A stretch of DNA of 64,000 bases from Acorus gramineus (taxonomy: Eukaryota; Streptophyta; Magnoliopsida; Acorales; Acoraceae): contig JAUJYN010000013.1 of NCBI GenBank assembly GCA_030737835.1, positions 598,205 to 662,204 on the forward strand. Direction: 5' to 3'. A program made the position numbers and the translations under genes. Under the pieces are notes generated by a model, which worked only from the letters and a program-made list of their open reading frames with translations, was not told where the DNA came from and searched no databases. Below are positions 20,644 through 33,618 of this stretch, one piece after another. Each line of letters starts with the position of its first letter. Within the stretch, counting starts at the first letter, position 1.

Positions 20644-23600
20644 TGTCACGCCCCGGGCGTCCCCGAGACGCGGCAAGTGTATATAAAATATCAGAATCTA
20701 CACAGGAGGTCAATAATATATCATACACAAGCAACCAGAATGACACACAGACAACAAAAGCAGGGCTGACATGATATATACACCAAATGCGGAAGCTAAA
20801 TACTGAATCTGTAATCAAACACACTACAGACTCCATACATAATCACATGTCCTGTGAGAGCCAATATACATACAAAGACATCCAAATACAACACAAACGC
20901 GTGCCCAAGCACGGAGAAATAATACATACAGGCACAAGGGAATGCTGATAGCCTCTAATACTCGCGGGACGTGGCGCTACTCCACTACTGATGAAGTCCC
21001 TCGGGGAGCTCCTCCTCCAGATCCGGCTCAGATGACACTGAAGAAAAATATTATGCGAGGGGTGAGCCACACGCTCAGTGAACGGCACAACCCATGCATC
21101 ACAGACAATATTGACCACAACCAGATAATCCTTATCATCCACAATACCATTACCAAAGCCTCAAATAACCACAATTCCTCAAACTAGTGGGTCGCTAACG
21201 CTAACCCACTACACTCTCACCCTCACCCTCAATGGGTGACCAAGGATATTGGGACTAACTGCACAGAACCAGCGGGTCGCTTCAGCCAACCCGCTACACC
21301 CTCACCCTCACCCTCAATGGGTGACAAAGGATATTGGGACTTACAATCCAGTGGGTCGCCATATCGCCGGCCCACCATACCCTCACCCTCACCCTCACCT
21401 TCAATAGGTGACCTAGGATGTTGGGACTTAACGGGCAGATAATCATTCATACACAATCCTGTGGGCCGTCGCATCGCCGGCCCACCATACCCTCACCCTC
21501 ACCTCTCAACAGGTGACCCAGGCTCTTGGGACTGGCTAGGCTGTTGGTCACCCTTGGTCCACCGATAGTCTCTCCTCACTCCGTAGGTCGTTTGGCCACT
21601 CCCATGTTCAGCACAATCCTTCACCAAATCAGGAGGCGCCTACTAATGGGAGCCCCTGCACGGGACAACCTGTCTAACGCTGAGGTAGTCTCTACACGGA
21701 TCCAACGAAGGGAACAGAACAGCCTATCCATCGCATATGATCCACTCGGATCCGCAGACAACACATCATAACAACACTAATGTTCTGAATTCCTCAGAAC
21801 CCACCAGGGCGCATAACTACGATGCGGGGAACATGCATAAGGTTATAACAGGGTCGAATATCGTTGGGGAAAGAAACTCGGGAGGGCAGCATGAGTCCCC
21901 GTTATAGAGCACCCCGACAACCAAACAAGGAACACGGTGTACCCTAACCCGGGTCTTACCGCTGTCCTCGCAAGGCCCCTCCCCTATAATATTCACTATA
22001 ACATGCAATTTAACAAATACTAGCATTTAATTTAATAAATAAACTAGTAGGGCACATTCATCGGTCGGGCTTCCTAACATGGAAACAGGGGACATGCTGC
22101 ACGGCTCATACACATATCCTAAGGGTGCAAGTCCCTAACATGCAAAGTCTAGGGTAACATGCATTCTACAATTTAATCATGCTCGCATGATATAAATATT
22201 ACACATGCCAATATCTATCCATGGTGCCCCAGGAGAGGTCGGTATACGCCCAAGTGCGTATAACACCTCTCTACTGGGTTGGATTGTCCCACTCACCGGA
22301 ATCCAGGTCGTCGCGCGACCGTCCGTCAAGATTTGCAAGATAGGGTAATCAACTGGGTGAGAAACCACACATATTATACATAGAAATGCACAGAAATACC
22401 CAAAACTCGGATAAGCATGCATACGGGCTCGCACGCATGCGAGCACGCGCGTACGCAAGCGAGTCCGAGTGCCCCGACACCTACCCGAACCCTCGGGCAG
22501 CCATTCGCATGGCCCCCCGCATGCGCACGCACGAATGCGCACGCACGCACACACCCCGGCACCATCGACGCACTGCCGCGCGCTTGCCCGCCCGCCCAGA
22601 CGCGCACCCGCACGCACGCGCACGCTCGCGCGCGCCCACGCGCACCGCGCGTCCAGCCCGCGCCCCTCGCGCAGCACCCCGCGCACTGCCCCAGAACGCC
22701 CCAGCATGCCCCAGCACGCCCCAGCACGCGCACGCACGCGCATGCACGCGCGCGCGCGCACTGGTTCCCTGCCCAGCGCCCAGGCGCACTGCCCAGGCGC
22801 ACTGGCCGCGCGCGCGCACGCCCGCGCGCCCCCGCTCGCACTCTCGCGCGCACCCCCGCTGGCGCCAGCACCCGCGCGCCCGCTCCGCGCGCACCCGCGC
22901 ACTCGCGCGCACGCGCCCGCGCGCGTCTGCAAGCCCGCCAGCGCGCGCATGCGCGCAGACGACGCCCAGCTCGCGCCCAAGCCACTCTAACCACATTTTA
23001 ACCCCTTTCAACCTCTCACACACCCAAACACCCCTACCTAGCATGCATGACCCTCCCAACATCCACTTAAGCCAAAAAATCAAGAAAAGGAGGGGAGGAG
23101 CTCACCTTGGAGGGGGAACAAAAGGGGAAGGTTCGGGGCCCTTCGCGCAACGAAACGCCGCCACCGAGACCACCACCACCACCCCTCAGCCTCCTCCTCA
23201 GCCTCCTCTTCAGCTGAAAATCAGGAGGGGAAGATCCATGCAAGGGAGCTTGAGAGAGGGGAGAACAAACACAACAACACACCCACACAACCCAACTCGT
23301 GCACTTGCACCATCTCTCTTTGAGGCATTAAACCAAACACCTAGGGGGCTTGAATGAGGGAAAGAGAGGGCCAAGAAAAGCTGGTCGACGTGCACAATGG
23401 GAGGGGAGAGAGAGAGAGAGATATTTATCAAAATATCTTAAGGAGAATTTACTAAGTCGCCCTCCGACTAGAAATTCTGCGCAAGCTTCACTGGAACAGC
23501 CATAACTTCCCCGATACAGCTCTGAATTGCTTGATTCCAAGACCGATGGAAAGATAAGAAGATTATCTACAACTTTCATGTTTATTCCATGATCAGATAA

Positions 23601-23903
23601 TCCCTCTACCTAATCCGAAATTAGAGCCGAACATGGAACAGGGCTGCTGCCAGAATTTCCATCCCCGGGGTATACTTGGAAAAATACCCATAACTTTTAC
23701 TACAAGAATCCAGTTGATCTAATTCCACTTCTGTGCGGAAGCTAACTCAAAACTGGACATCTCATAATAAAATCAGAATTAAATCTCTTCATCTTGGACT
23801 TACAAAATCAAATCCAAATGGCAAATTGGAATACATAACATAGGAAAAAAAATTATGTACCCAAATCTTCAAACAGAGCGCTCCAAATGACACAGGCACA
23901 ACA
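20644..23903 (-). repeat. 3' LTR of element 1 (fossil)
   Basis: 3,260 bp, starting TGTCACGCCCC on the plus strand and ending GGCACAACA. It holds, left to right, an ACCCTC-rich tandem region (about 21205-21540), a stem-loop at 22233-22271, a CG-rich cassette (about 22430-22985) and a tail unlike that of element 2. Confidence 0.9.
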
Positions 23904-26900
23904 TTCTTCCCCCCTTAGGAAATTTAGTCCTCGAAATTTAAGAAAACTCAAGGGAAAGACCGAAAGTATCATGCTTAGACCTTTGCTCCCAAGTGGTCTT
24001 CGCACTGGACTGGCGCTACTAACATACTATAATCAAAGGAACGGTCTTAGCGTGGAGCCTCTTCCCATGTTTGTCCCTGACCTCGATCCACTGCTCCACG
24101 AACGACAAATCCACCTCGAGGATGAGGCGGTCGAACAGAAAGACTGAGCAGGATCGTGGACATAACGCCTCGGCCATGGGACAAGGACGACGTCGTGGGC
24201 ATGAACCAGCTGTGGGGGAAAGGCTACATGATAAGCCACCTCCCCAATCCACTCAATGGCGAGAAAAGGTCTCATTAAAGAGCAAACTCAGCTTGCCCCG
24301 AACGTCGAAACAGAGGGTGCCCCTAAACCAGGACACCTTCTGAAAAATATGGTCGCCAAAACCCAAAGGTAAGCCCCTGGCGACGATGACTTGGGTAGCC
24401 CTCTGTCGGTTCTGGGAGGTGCAGATATACACACGAACCAACCCGGCCACCGCAAGGTCAAACAACTAACTTATGGCCCCTCCAACTGGCGCTTCACAAC
24501 CGTCCCAACACAAGGGAGGTATGAAACTGCGCCTGTAGAGTGCCCTTCACAGATCCATCTGGGTGCTCGAATGGCAGTCGCTTGCAGGCATACCCCAACA
24601 ATGGGTGGTGCCTCACCCAACTGCCCTCATCATCGAACACGCAGGAACATAGCATGTCCTCCAAGGTCCGAATCGTCCTCATTGACTGGTTGTCCATCGG
24701 CGATGAAACGCTATACTTAAATGGAGGCTCGCGCCAAAGGCTGCGCCACAACCTCAAAGTAACCCTCGCGTCTCAACCGAAAATAGCGCCGACTGGAGTG
24801 CCATGAAGACGAACAATCGCGAAGGTGGAAACCCACGTCAAGACGTCCAGAGACTCAATCAGTCTGATAGGGAGGGAATCGCGGACTTAGTCAGTCGGTC
24901 AATGATCACCCAGACGGCGTCGTGACCCGAACGTGACATTAACGAGTCTGCAACAATCCCTGACAACCCACTCTCACGTCCACTGAGGAATCTCGATGGA
25001 CTGACGCTTTTCACGCGATGATGAATCTCGAACTTTGCCTGAGGGCATGCCAACCTGGGGAAACAAGGTCACCCACATCATCTTATCATCACACCACAGC
25101 AACTCAACAAAGACTACCCCAAAGTAGTCCTCGGAAACCCAATAAAACTTTTGAGATCCACGAAGGCATCCGGCGCATTTGTCAACCCCGACGGCAGTAC
25201 TTAAAACTCGTAGTGCCCGAACGGTCACGAAAGGCCATCTACGGGATGTCCAACTCTCGGATCTCCAGCTTGTGGTACCCTTGTGCGAAGATCGATCTAA
25301 CAGCAGACACTCGCTCTCAGAGCTGGTCAAATAGATCATCGATTCGCGGCAAAGGTAATTGATCTTCTACCTCCACGGGGAGATCAAAACAACACCATGA
25401 ACAATCAAGTTCGGATTCTGCTCCTCGAGCATGGCTGGCGCTCATGATAACACTTACATGCTCGGTAAGCCGCTCAACCGCACTTAATCCACAAGACATG
25501 CAATAAGGGGTCGTCGGACCTCGACAATGCCTATGCAACGTCATCTATCTGATATGGCGGTCAAGTCCCATCACGAACGCTAGCATCGCGTCTCCTTATT
25601 TGCGACCAATGTGGGGCAAAACGCGACAGTATCCACAACTGTGCTTACATGCCGCCAGAGATAGGCCGCTCATCACAACCATTGGAACTCCGGCATCCTG
25701 CACTCCATGGGCAGATTCATCACGGGGAGTCCACGCTCTCGTCATCATTTAGCAGCACTCTCCCGGTGTGGCCTCTACCTGGTAGCCTCCCAAGCCCGCT
25801 ATCTCTGCCATATGGGCGCACCACAAGCATAGGATCTGGGAGCACCTCACAGGGCTCTGGCCTCAACCGGGCAGCTACAACACACAATGATTATCGAAGC
25901 GACTCCAGATGCCACTATGGAACCCTGTCCACTAGCGATCGCCCACTGAGCTGCAATAGGACGCACCCGATTCCGATCGAACGCCTCGCCACACCCAACC
26001 GCGATGCATCAGAGCAAACTGCGAACCCACTCCTCCCAGACGGAAGGTAAGAACTGGCGCTGAGGTGAGTCTTCGCTTAAACTCCAGGAAGCTCTCATCG
26101 CAAGACGGGGACCACTCGGACCGGACATCCTTCCGAGCGAGGCGGTTAAGAGGTACAGCTATCTTCGAGAAACCCTCGTCAAGCCTCCTGTAATAACCCG
26201 CCAAGCCCAGGAAGCTCCAAATCTCTGCGGGGTTCGACGGTCGACGCCAATTTAACACGGCGAGCATCTTATCCGGGTCCACAGATATGCCCTTGCCAGA
26301 AATTCACGTGGCCCTGAAAGGCCATACTCTCCAACCAAAACTCGCACTTAATCCACCATCAATTTGATGCTTCTAAGGTAGTCCTTGACTGGGAAAAGAA
26401 ACCTTGGCAGGGTACCATGAGGTCCCGATATAGGATACCCCGACAACCAAACAAGGAACACGGAGTACCCTAGCCCGGGTCTCAACGCTGACCCTGCAAG
26501 GCCCCTCATCCAGAGTAGGAAGTCTGAAAGAAGACATCACCCTTAAAGAACACTATTAACCCCACTGGATCATCTACATCTAGATAATCACCCATCGATA
26601 TCCTTCAACATCCATCACAAGACCGGACCCAACATCTTTGGGAACGGTCGAACAACAATTGGGTCACGAGACGTCGCGTCTTCGCCTCATCCACACCCTC
26701 ACTCCCGAAAGGAGGAAACTTGGGACTTTGGGAGAGACTTAGACTGCACAACACCCCTGGTCCACCGGTAGCCTCTCCCCGCTCCGTAGCTTACCTGTTA
26801 CAGGATAGCCTGTCTAACGCCGGGGCTGTACTACACGGATCTGACGAAGGGGAGAACGATTCGACATTCGCGACATCATTCATTAATCCTTTTCCGGGTT

Positions 26901-27778
26901 AGCCTCATGAAGCGCGTGGAGTAGTCGACGACAGACATAGAGCCCTGCGTCAACCGCTCAAACTCCTGCACCACGATCTACTGCGCCGAGAACGGGAAGA
27001 ACTCCTCCAGGAAATACATCCGGAATCCTGCCCAAGAAAGCTGCTCCACTCCCTCTGGAATGTCCACCACTCGGGTAGCCCACCAGTCGGCAGCGCTACC
27101 CTTCAGCATGAAGGTGGCCAGAGAGACTCGCTGGCGATCGGTGCAAAGCATGGTCGAGAAGATCACCTCCACCTCCATCAACCATCGCTCTGGGGCAAGG
27201 GGATCCGCCAACTGGCCATAGAACACGGGAGGATGGAGCTTCAAAAAGGCTGCGAGGCCACTCTGCTGCACCCGCGCTGCAGCCTCTAGCCCAACCTCCC
27301 TCGCCAGGGGATTCTGAACCCTCGCCGCTTGAATCACCACGGGGACTGGGGGTACTTCGGGTACCACAGGCGGATCTGCTACCAAGGGGACCTGTGGAAC
27401 TGCATCACGGGCCGCCCTCAGCTCCCGGATCTCCCACGTCTGCTGTACCAACACTCTGGTCTGGGCCTCCAGTGCCTTGATCCGAGTCTCCACCGAATCC
27501 GCTATCCGAGCGAACGCACGTTCCCGTGCGGGAGGCTCCTACGCTGATCCTGGCCTCACAGCCGTGGACTCTCCAGTAGCATCCTCGCCTCCGGTAGGTC
27601 CGAAAACCTCCAAAGGTCGAGAGGGACCTAGTCCGCGCCGTCCTCCACGAGGAGACATATCAGCAATCCTAAGAAAACCAGACACTAGGATCAGAATACT
27701 CATATCAAAATCCTAGGACTCATCTATACGAAAGAAGACCATTGGCTCTGACAGGACCAGGCTCTGATACCATCTTTT
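23904..27778 (-). mobile_element. Internal region of element 1: degraded gag-pol
   Basis: On the minus strand a gag-like piece (about 27.0-27.5 kb) and scattered RT, RNase H and integrase-like pieces (about 24.0-26.3 kb) can be matched to the better-preserved element 2. It is riddled with breaks. Between them, near 26.4-26.9 kb, are stretches that resemble LTR sequence rather than coding sequence. The primer site is at about 27761-27774. Confidence 0.8.
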
Positions 27779-30700
27779 TGTCACGCCCCGGGCGTCCCCG
27801 AGACGCGGCAAGTGTATATAAAATATCAGAATCTACACAGGAGGTCAATAATATATCATACACAAGCAACCAGAATGACACACAGACAACAAAAGCAGGG
27901 CTGACATGATATATACACCAAATGCGGAAGCTAAAGACTGAATCTGTAATCAAACACACTACAAACTCCATACATAATCACATGTCCTGTGAGAGCCAAT
28001 ATACATACAAAGACATCCAAATACAACACAAACACGTGCCCAAGCACGGAAAAATAATACATACAGGCACAAGGGATGCTGATAGCCTCTGATACTCGCG
28101 GGACGTGGCGCTACTCCGCTACTGATGAAGTCCCTCGGGGAGCTCCTCCTCCAGATCCGACTCAGATGACACTGAAGAAAAATATTGTGCGAGGGGTGAG
28201 CCACACGCTCAGTGAACGGCACAACCCATGCATCACAGACAATATTGACCACAACCAGATAATCCTTATCATCCACAATACCATTACCAAAGCCTCAAAT
28301 AACCACAATTCCTCAAACTAGTGGGTCGGTAACGCCAACCCACTACACCCTCACCCTCACCCTCAATGGGTGACCAAGGATATTGGGACTAACTGCACAG
28401 AACCAGCGGGTTGCTTCAGCCAACCCGCTACACCCTCACCCTCACCCTCAATGGGTGACCAAGGATATTGGGACTTACAATCCAGTGGGTCGCCATATCG
28501 CCGGCCCACCATACCCTCACCCTCACCCTCACCTTCAATAGGTGACCTAGGATGTTGGGACTTAACGGGCAGATAATCATTCATACACAATATTGTGGGC
28601 CGTCGCATCGCCGGCCCACCATACCCTCACCCTCACCTCTCAACAGGTGACCCAGGCTCTTGGGACAGGCTAGGCTGTTGGTCACCCTTGCTCCACCGAT
28701 AGTCTCTCCTCACTCCGTAGGTCGTTTGGCCACTCCCACGTTCAGCACAATCCTTCACCAAATCAGGAGGCGCCTACTAATGGGAGCCCCTGCACGGGAC
28801 AACCTGTCTAACGCTGAGGTAGTCTCTACACGGATCCAACGAAGGGAACAAAACAGCCTATCCATCGCATATGATCCACTCGGATCCGCAGACAACACAT
28901 CATAACAACACTAATGTTCTGAATTCCTCAGAACCCACCAGGGCGCATAACTACGATGCGGGGAACATGCATAAGGTTATAACAGGGTGGAATATCGTTG
29001 GGGAAAGAAACTCGGGAGGGCAGCGTGAGTTCCCGTTATAGGACACCCCGACAACCAAACAAGGAACACGTTGTACCCTAACCCGGGTCTCACCGCTGTC
29101 CTCGCAAGGCCCCTCCCCTATAATATTCACTATAACATGCAATTCAACAAATACTAGCATTTAATTTAATAAATAAACTAGTAGGGCACATGCATCGGTC
29201 GGGCTTCCTAACATGGAACCAGGGGACATGCTGCATGGCTCATAACATGTCCTAAGGGTGCAAGTCCCTAACATGCAAAGTCTAGGGTAACATGCATTCT
29301 ACAATTTAATCATGCTCGCATGATATACATATTACACATGCCAATATTTATCCATGGTGCCCCAGGAGAGGTCGGTATACGCCCAAGTGCGTATAACACC
29401 TCTCTACTGGGTTGGATTGTCCCACTCACCGGAATCCAGGTCGTCGCGCGACCGTCCGTCAAGATCTACAAGATAGGGTAATCAACTGGGTGAGAAACCA
29501 CACATATTATACATAGAAATGCACAGAAATACCCAAAACTCGGATAAGCATGCATACGGGCTCGCACGCATGCGAGCACGCGCGTACGCAAGTGAGTCCG
29601 AGTGCCCCGACACCTACCCGAACCCTCGGGCAGCCATTCGCATGGCCCCCCGCATGCGCACGCACGCACACACCCCGGCACCATTGGCGCACTGCCGCGC
29701 GCTTGCCCGCGCGCCCAGACGCGCACGCGCACGCTCGCGCGCACCGCGCGTCCAGCCCGCGCCCCTCGCGCAGCACCCCGCGCACTGCCCCAGAACGCCC
29801 CAGCATGCCCCAGCACACCCCAGCACGCGCACGCACGCGCATGCACGCGCGCGCGCGCACTGGTTCCCTGCCCAGCGCCCAGGCGCACTGGCCGCGCGTG
29901 CGCACGCTCGCGCGCACGCCCGCGCGCCCCCGCTCGCGCCAGCACCCGCACGCCCGCTCCGCGCGCACCCGCGCACTCGCACCCGCGCGCGTCTATGCGC
30001 CCGCCAGCGCCCGACTGCGCGCGCGCCTGCGCGCGCACGCGCGCAGACGACGCCCAGCTCGCGCCCAAGCCACTCTAACCACATTTTAACCCCTTTCAAC
30101 CTCTCACACACACCCAAACACCCCTACCTAGCATGCATGACCCTCCCAACATCCTCTTAAGCCAAAAAAAAATCAAGAAAAGGAGGGGAGGAGCTCACCT
30201 TGGAGGGGGAACAAAAGGGGAAGGTTCGGGGGCCCTTCGCGCACCGAAACGCCGCCACCGAGACCACCACCACCACCCCTCAGCCTCCTCCTCAGCCTCC
30301 TCTTCAGCTGAAAATCAGGGGGGAAGATCCATGCAAGGGAGCTTGAGAGAGGGGAGAACAAACACAACAACACACCCACACAACCCAACTCATGCACTTG
30401 CACCATCTCTCTTTGAGGCATTAAACCAAACACCTAGGGGGCTTGAATGAGGGAAAGAGAGGGCCAAGAAAAGCTGGTCGACGTGCACATTGGGAGGGGA
30501 AGAGAGAGAGGAGATATTTATCAAAATATCTAAGGAAAATTTACTAAGTCGCCCTCCGACTAGAAAGTTTGCGCAAGCTTCACTAGAACAGCCATAACTT
30601 CCCCGATACAGCTCCGAATTGCTTGATTCCAAGACCGATGGAAAGCTAAGAAGATTATCTACAACTTTCATGTTTATGCCATGATCAGATAATCCCTCTA

Positions 30701-30998
30701 CCTAATCCGAAATTAGAGCCGAACATGGAACAGGGCTGCTGCCAGAATTTCCATCCCCGGGGTATACTTGGAAAAATACCCATAACTTTTATTACAAGAA
30801 TCCAGTTGATCTAATTCCACTTCTGTGCGGAAGCTAACTCAAAACTGGACATCTCATAATAAAATCAGAATTAAATCTCTTCATCTTGGATTTTTACAAA
30901 ATCAAATCCAAATGGCAAATTGGAAATACATAACTTACGAAAAAAATTATGTACCCAAAATCTTCAGACATAGCGCTCCAAATGACACAGGCACAACA
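27779..30998 (-). repeat. 5' LTR of element 1 (fossil)
   Basis: 3,220 bp, nearly identical to 20644-23903 and organised in the same way, with the stem-loop at 29366-29404 and the CG-rich cassette at about 29560-30065. Confidence 0.9.
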
Positions 30999-31003
30999 CA
31001 TAA

Positions 31004-32200
31004 CATAGGTTTTGTACATTGCATATAATGCAAAATGCATTGAAGCATGTGAATAACGCATTTAAGGATCTAGGTGGTGTCCAAAGTGTTCTATCAAAAT
31101 TTATAAAATAGCAATGATGATGAAGATGAGTTCTTTGTTGCTTGGCAAGATATACTAGATGAATAAAATGTGCATGATATTAATTGGTTGAGCATGATAT
31201 TTGGTTTAAGGTAGAAATGGGCTCATTGCTATATCAGGTTGGCATGGTCAGCAGGAATGAAGAGTGCCCAACTTAGTGAAAACTTCAATGCGAAGTTAAA
31301 AATTTTTCTAAAGTCCAGCCATGAAGTTGAGCAATTTTTCATGCATTTTAAGACGGTACTCAATGATAATCAGTATAAGGAGTTGGAAGCGGATTATGCG
31401 TTGTGTCAGAAATTGTTCAAAGTGAAAGTACCTATTATAATGCTGGGACAGATAGGAAAAATTTACACTAGAATAATGGTAATATTTGAAGAGTTCCAAG
31501 ATCAATATGTCAAGTCTCTTGATTCATGCATAACAGAGATTTTTATAATATGATGAGATTATTGTTTACACATTTACTACTTAATTACTATACATGGCCA
31601 AGAGTCTAAGGAGCGGCATGTTAAGAAGTAGAGAGACGGTACCACCTCTATCAATTGCAGATTGTTCAAGATGAGAAACATTTTGTGTAGTCATACTATT
31701 AAAGTCTTAAGTGATAAATTAAATATCATGGAAATTGATAGCCAATATATCCTAAAATATGTACAAAAAAAAAGAGCTAAAGTTGTGCCAGACATGGTTT
31801 GGCATAACATTGAGGTGGATCCTAAGTTGCAACAGACCTACCGATATAGGTCATTATGCTCTAAGTTTAACAAGATATCAAACCGAGCCTTTGAAAGTGA
31901 TGAAAATTTTAATTTTTCCATGAAACATGCTGATGAATTGAACAACATTAATTGTTGAAGGCAAGTTAAATTTACAAATGGATGGTCAAGTGCATGATAA
32001 GGACGACCACAAGAATGTTTCAATTTCATGTGAGGACAATGTTGATACAGATTATTTGAGCAATCCAAATGTCATCCAAGCAAAAAAATTGAAAGAGGAC
32101 TCTCATCCAGGAAAACAAAGAATAAAAAGTAGTTTGGAGAAAGCTTTAGCAGATAACAAGAAGGCATCCAATCCTCAATCAGTAAAGGTAAAAAAATATT
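31004..32200 (+). pseudogene. FAR1-related / MULE-transposase-like gene, 3' part
   Basis: The sequence resumes directly after the target duplication with motifs of the same family: FVHCI and MQNALKHVNNAFKDL-like strings, DEFFVAWQDMLDE, then an open stretch at 31239-31553 with AWSAGMKSAQLSENFNAKLK and VEQFFMHF. A SWIM-type zinc-finger remnant follows at about 31640-31720 (ILCSHTIKVL), with one cysteine of the first Cys pair absent. Then come VPDMVW and a lysine-rich tail to about 32195. Several stops and frame changes are present. With 20258-20643 it forms one dead gene cut in two. Confidence 0.8.
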
Positions 32201-33386
32201 TAAAGAATTTTTTTTTTTTAATTCAGTTAATCACATCTTATTTAATTATAGTAATATCAGTTCATTTGGTTTGAAATGATATAGAGTAGTACTTACATTT
32301 CTATACATATTGGTGCTATACGAGTGGTTTTACTCCCTATCCTTCACTACTCTCGCAGTCCTTTCAGGTGATATTAATTTATATTTAACATTGAATTAAA
32401 TTTCATATCAGCCAGTTTGTTCATTTACATTAATATTTATCTTGTATAGGGTGTTCAGATATCTCCTTACACATTTTATATGGATGGTAATAGCCAACAT
32501 CCTCCACCACTGATATATCATGCATGTCTAGTAAGTATTTCTTTTACTCGTCTACTTATATGTCCAAAAATATCTTGTTGGTCACTGAACATATTTGATA
32601 ATACAACCACAGGGAAATGGCATGTCTAATCCATCACTGTAGGTGTCCTATGGAGATCCAACTACTAATTTTAATTTCAATCATTACTTCAACGAAACTC
32701 ATCACATCAACATAAAAATTTTGCATATTAGAACTCACAAGCCTCAAACAACACAATTGTTGAAGATATGTGAACAAATAATCCCTCAAAAAAAATGTGA
32801 TGTTTCAAGTAAACTTATCTATAAGGTGACTTCATCTATATTTCTATCAAAATATTATGTTTTTGTGTTTGGATGATTAAAATGGAGACTAATTTATGCA
32901 TTATGTTATGTATTTTGTTTTAACTTACAATGTGCAGTTTGACTTTATTAAATATAAAAAATGTGATGTAACCTAGTTGTTTCAATTGAAACATAGGAAA
33001 AACATTAAAAAAAATATTGACCTTTTTTTTTTTCTTCAAAATTTAGATTGTGTTAAACCTTTTAAAGAAGAATTTTTTTTTTTGAGTAGATGATTTGAGC
33101 TCATTAAATTTGAAATGGAATGATATATACTTTTTACTAAAGCATATACATCGTTAAATGATTTTTAATATTTTTTAAAAATTGAAAAGTGTGTGGACTG
33201 TCTGTGGAACTGCATTTGGGACTGTATCTAATATTATCTTTTAAAAAACATCTCTTTGAAGTTCATTCAATCTTCTGTAGAACCAAAGGAAATAAATAAA
33301 ACAAAAATAAATATTTGCAATTAAAATTTTGACACAAAAAAATAATCAAACCTCTTCAAGAAACTCAATCACCAAAAATTACATTA
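32201..33386. other. Region 3' of the FAR1-like pseudogene
   Basis: Short coding-like snatches (about 32450-32535 and 32635-32700, with proline- and asparagine-rich translations) sit between splice-like signals and could be decayed 3' exons of the FAR1-like gene, but I cannot confirm this. From 32880 on the sequence is AT-rich with nothing recognised. Confidence 0.3.
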
Positions 33387-33618
33387 TGGCAGCGTTTGGT
33401 TGCGCGATTGCGCAACTTTTGCGATTGCAGAAAGCTGGTTCTGCAATCGTGCAACCAAACAGTTTTGTAATCACAGCTTCCTGTAAACAGATTTCAGGTA
33501 AATAGTGCCCAAAAGCTGCAATTTAAAAAAGCTGAGGGGAGGCAACTTCTTGCAGAATCAGTTTTAAACCCAACGATTGCAGAAAATCAGTTTGACAATC
33601 GTGTTACCAAAACTACCA
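33387..33618. mobile_element. Tourist-like MITE, copy 3
   Basis: Starts TGGCAGCGTTTGGTTGCGCG and ends GTTACCAAAACTACCA; the inside closely follows copy 1 (GATTTCAGGTAAATAGTGC, TTCTTGCAGAATCAG). The flanking triplets, TTA and TAG, no longer match exactly, so this copy is older or has mutated edges. Confidence 0.75.

Larger units (their letters stand above)
20644..30998 (-). mobile_element. Ty3 LTR retrotransposon, Tekay/Del-like fossil, element 1
   Basis: A 10,355-bp element bounded by TG and CA and flanked by exact 5-bp target duplications CATAA (20639-20643 and 30999-31003). Its LTRs are 20644-23903 and 27779-30998. Read on the minus strand, a primer site TGGTATCAGAGCC for initiator tRNA-Met follows the 5' LTR, and a purine-rich tract precedes the 3' LTR. 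Gag-like and pol-like remnants lie between in minus orientation. The interior is heavily broken, with many breaks. Over about 425 bp at the LTR starts I count 8 substitutions (about 2%), so insertion was fairly recent, roughly a million years or less at grass rates and older at slower rates. It inserted into the FAR1-like gene. Confidence 0.92.

Noticed and set aside
21190-21540. CRISPR-like or telomeric array
   Set aside because: The ACCCTC repeats are irregular, lie inside an LTR and recur in every LTR copy; there are no spacers and no telomere unit.
22177-23083. Long overlapping open frames on both strands, rich in Ala, Arg, Pro and His
   Set aside because: They come from CG-rich repeats in an LTR, are open in several frames at once, resemble no protein family, and recur in the other LTR copies.
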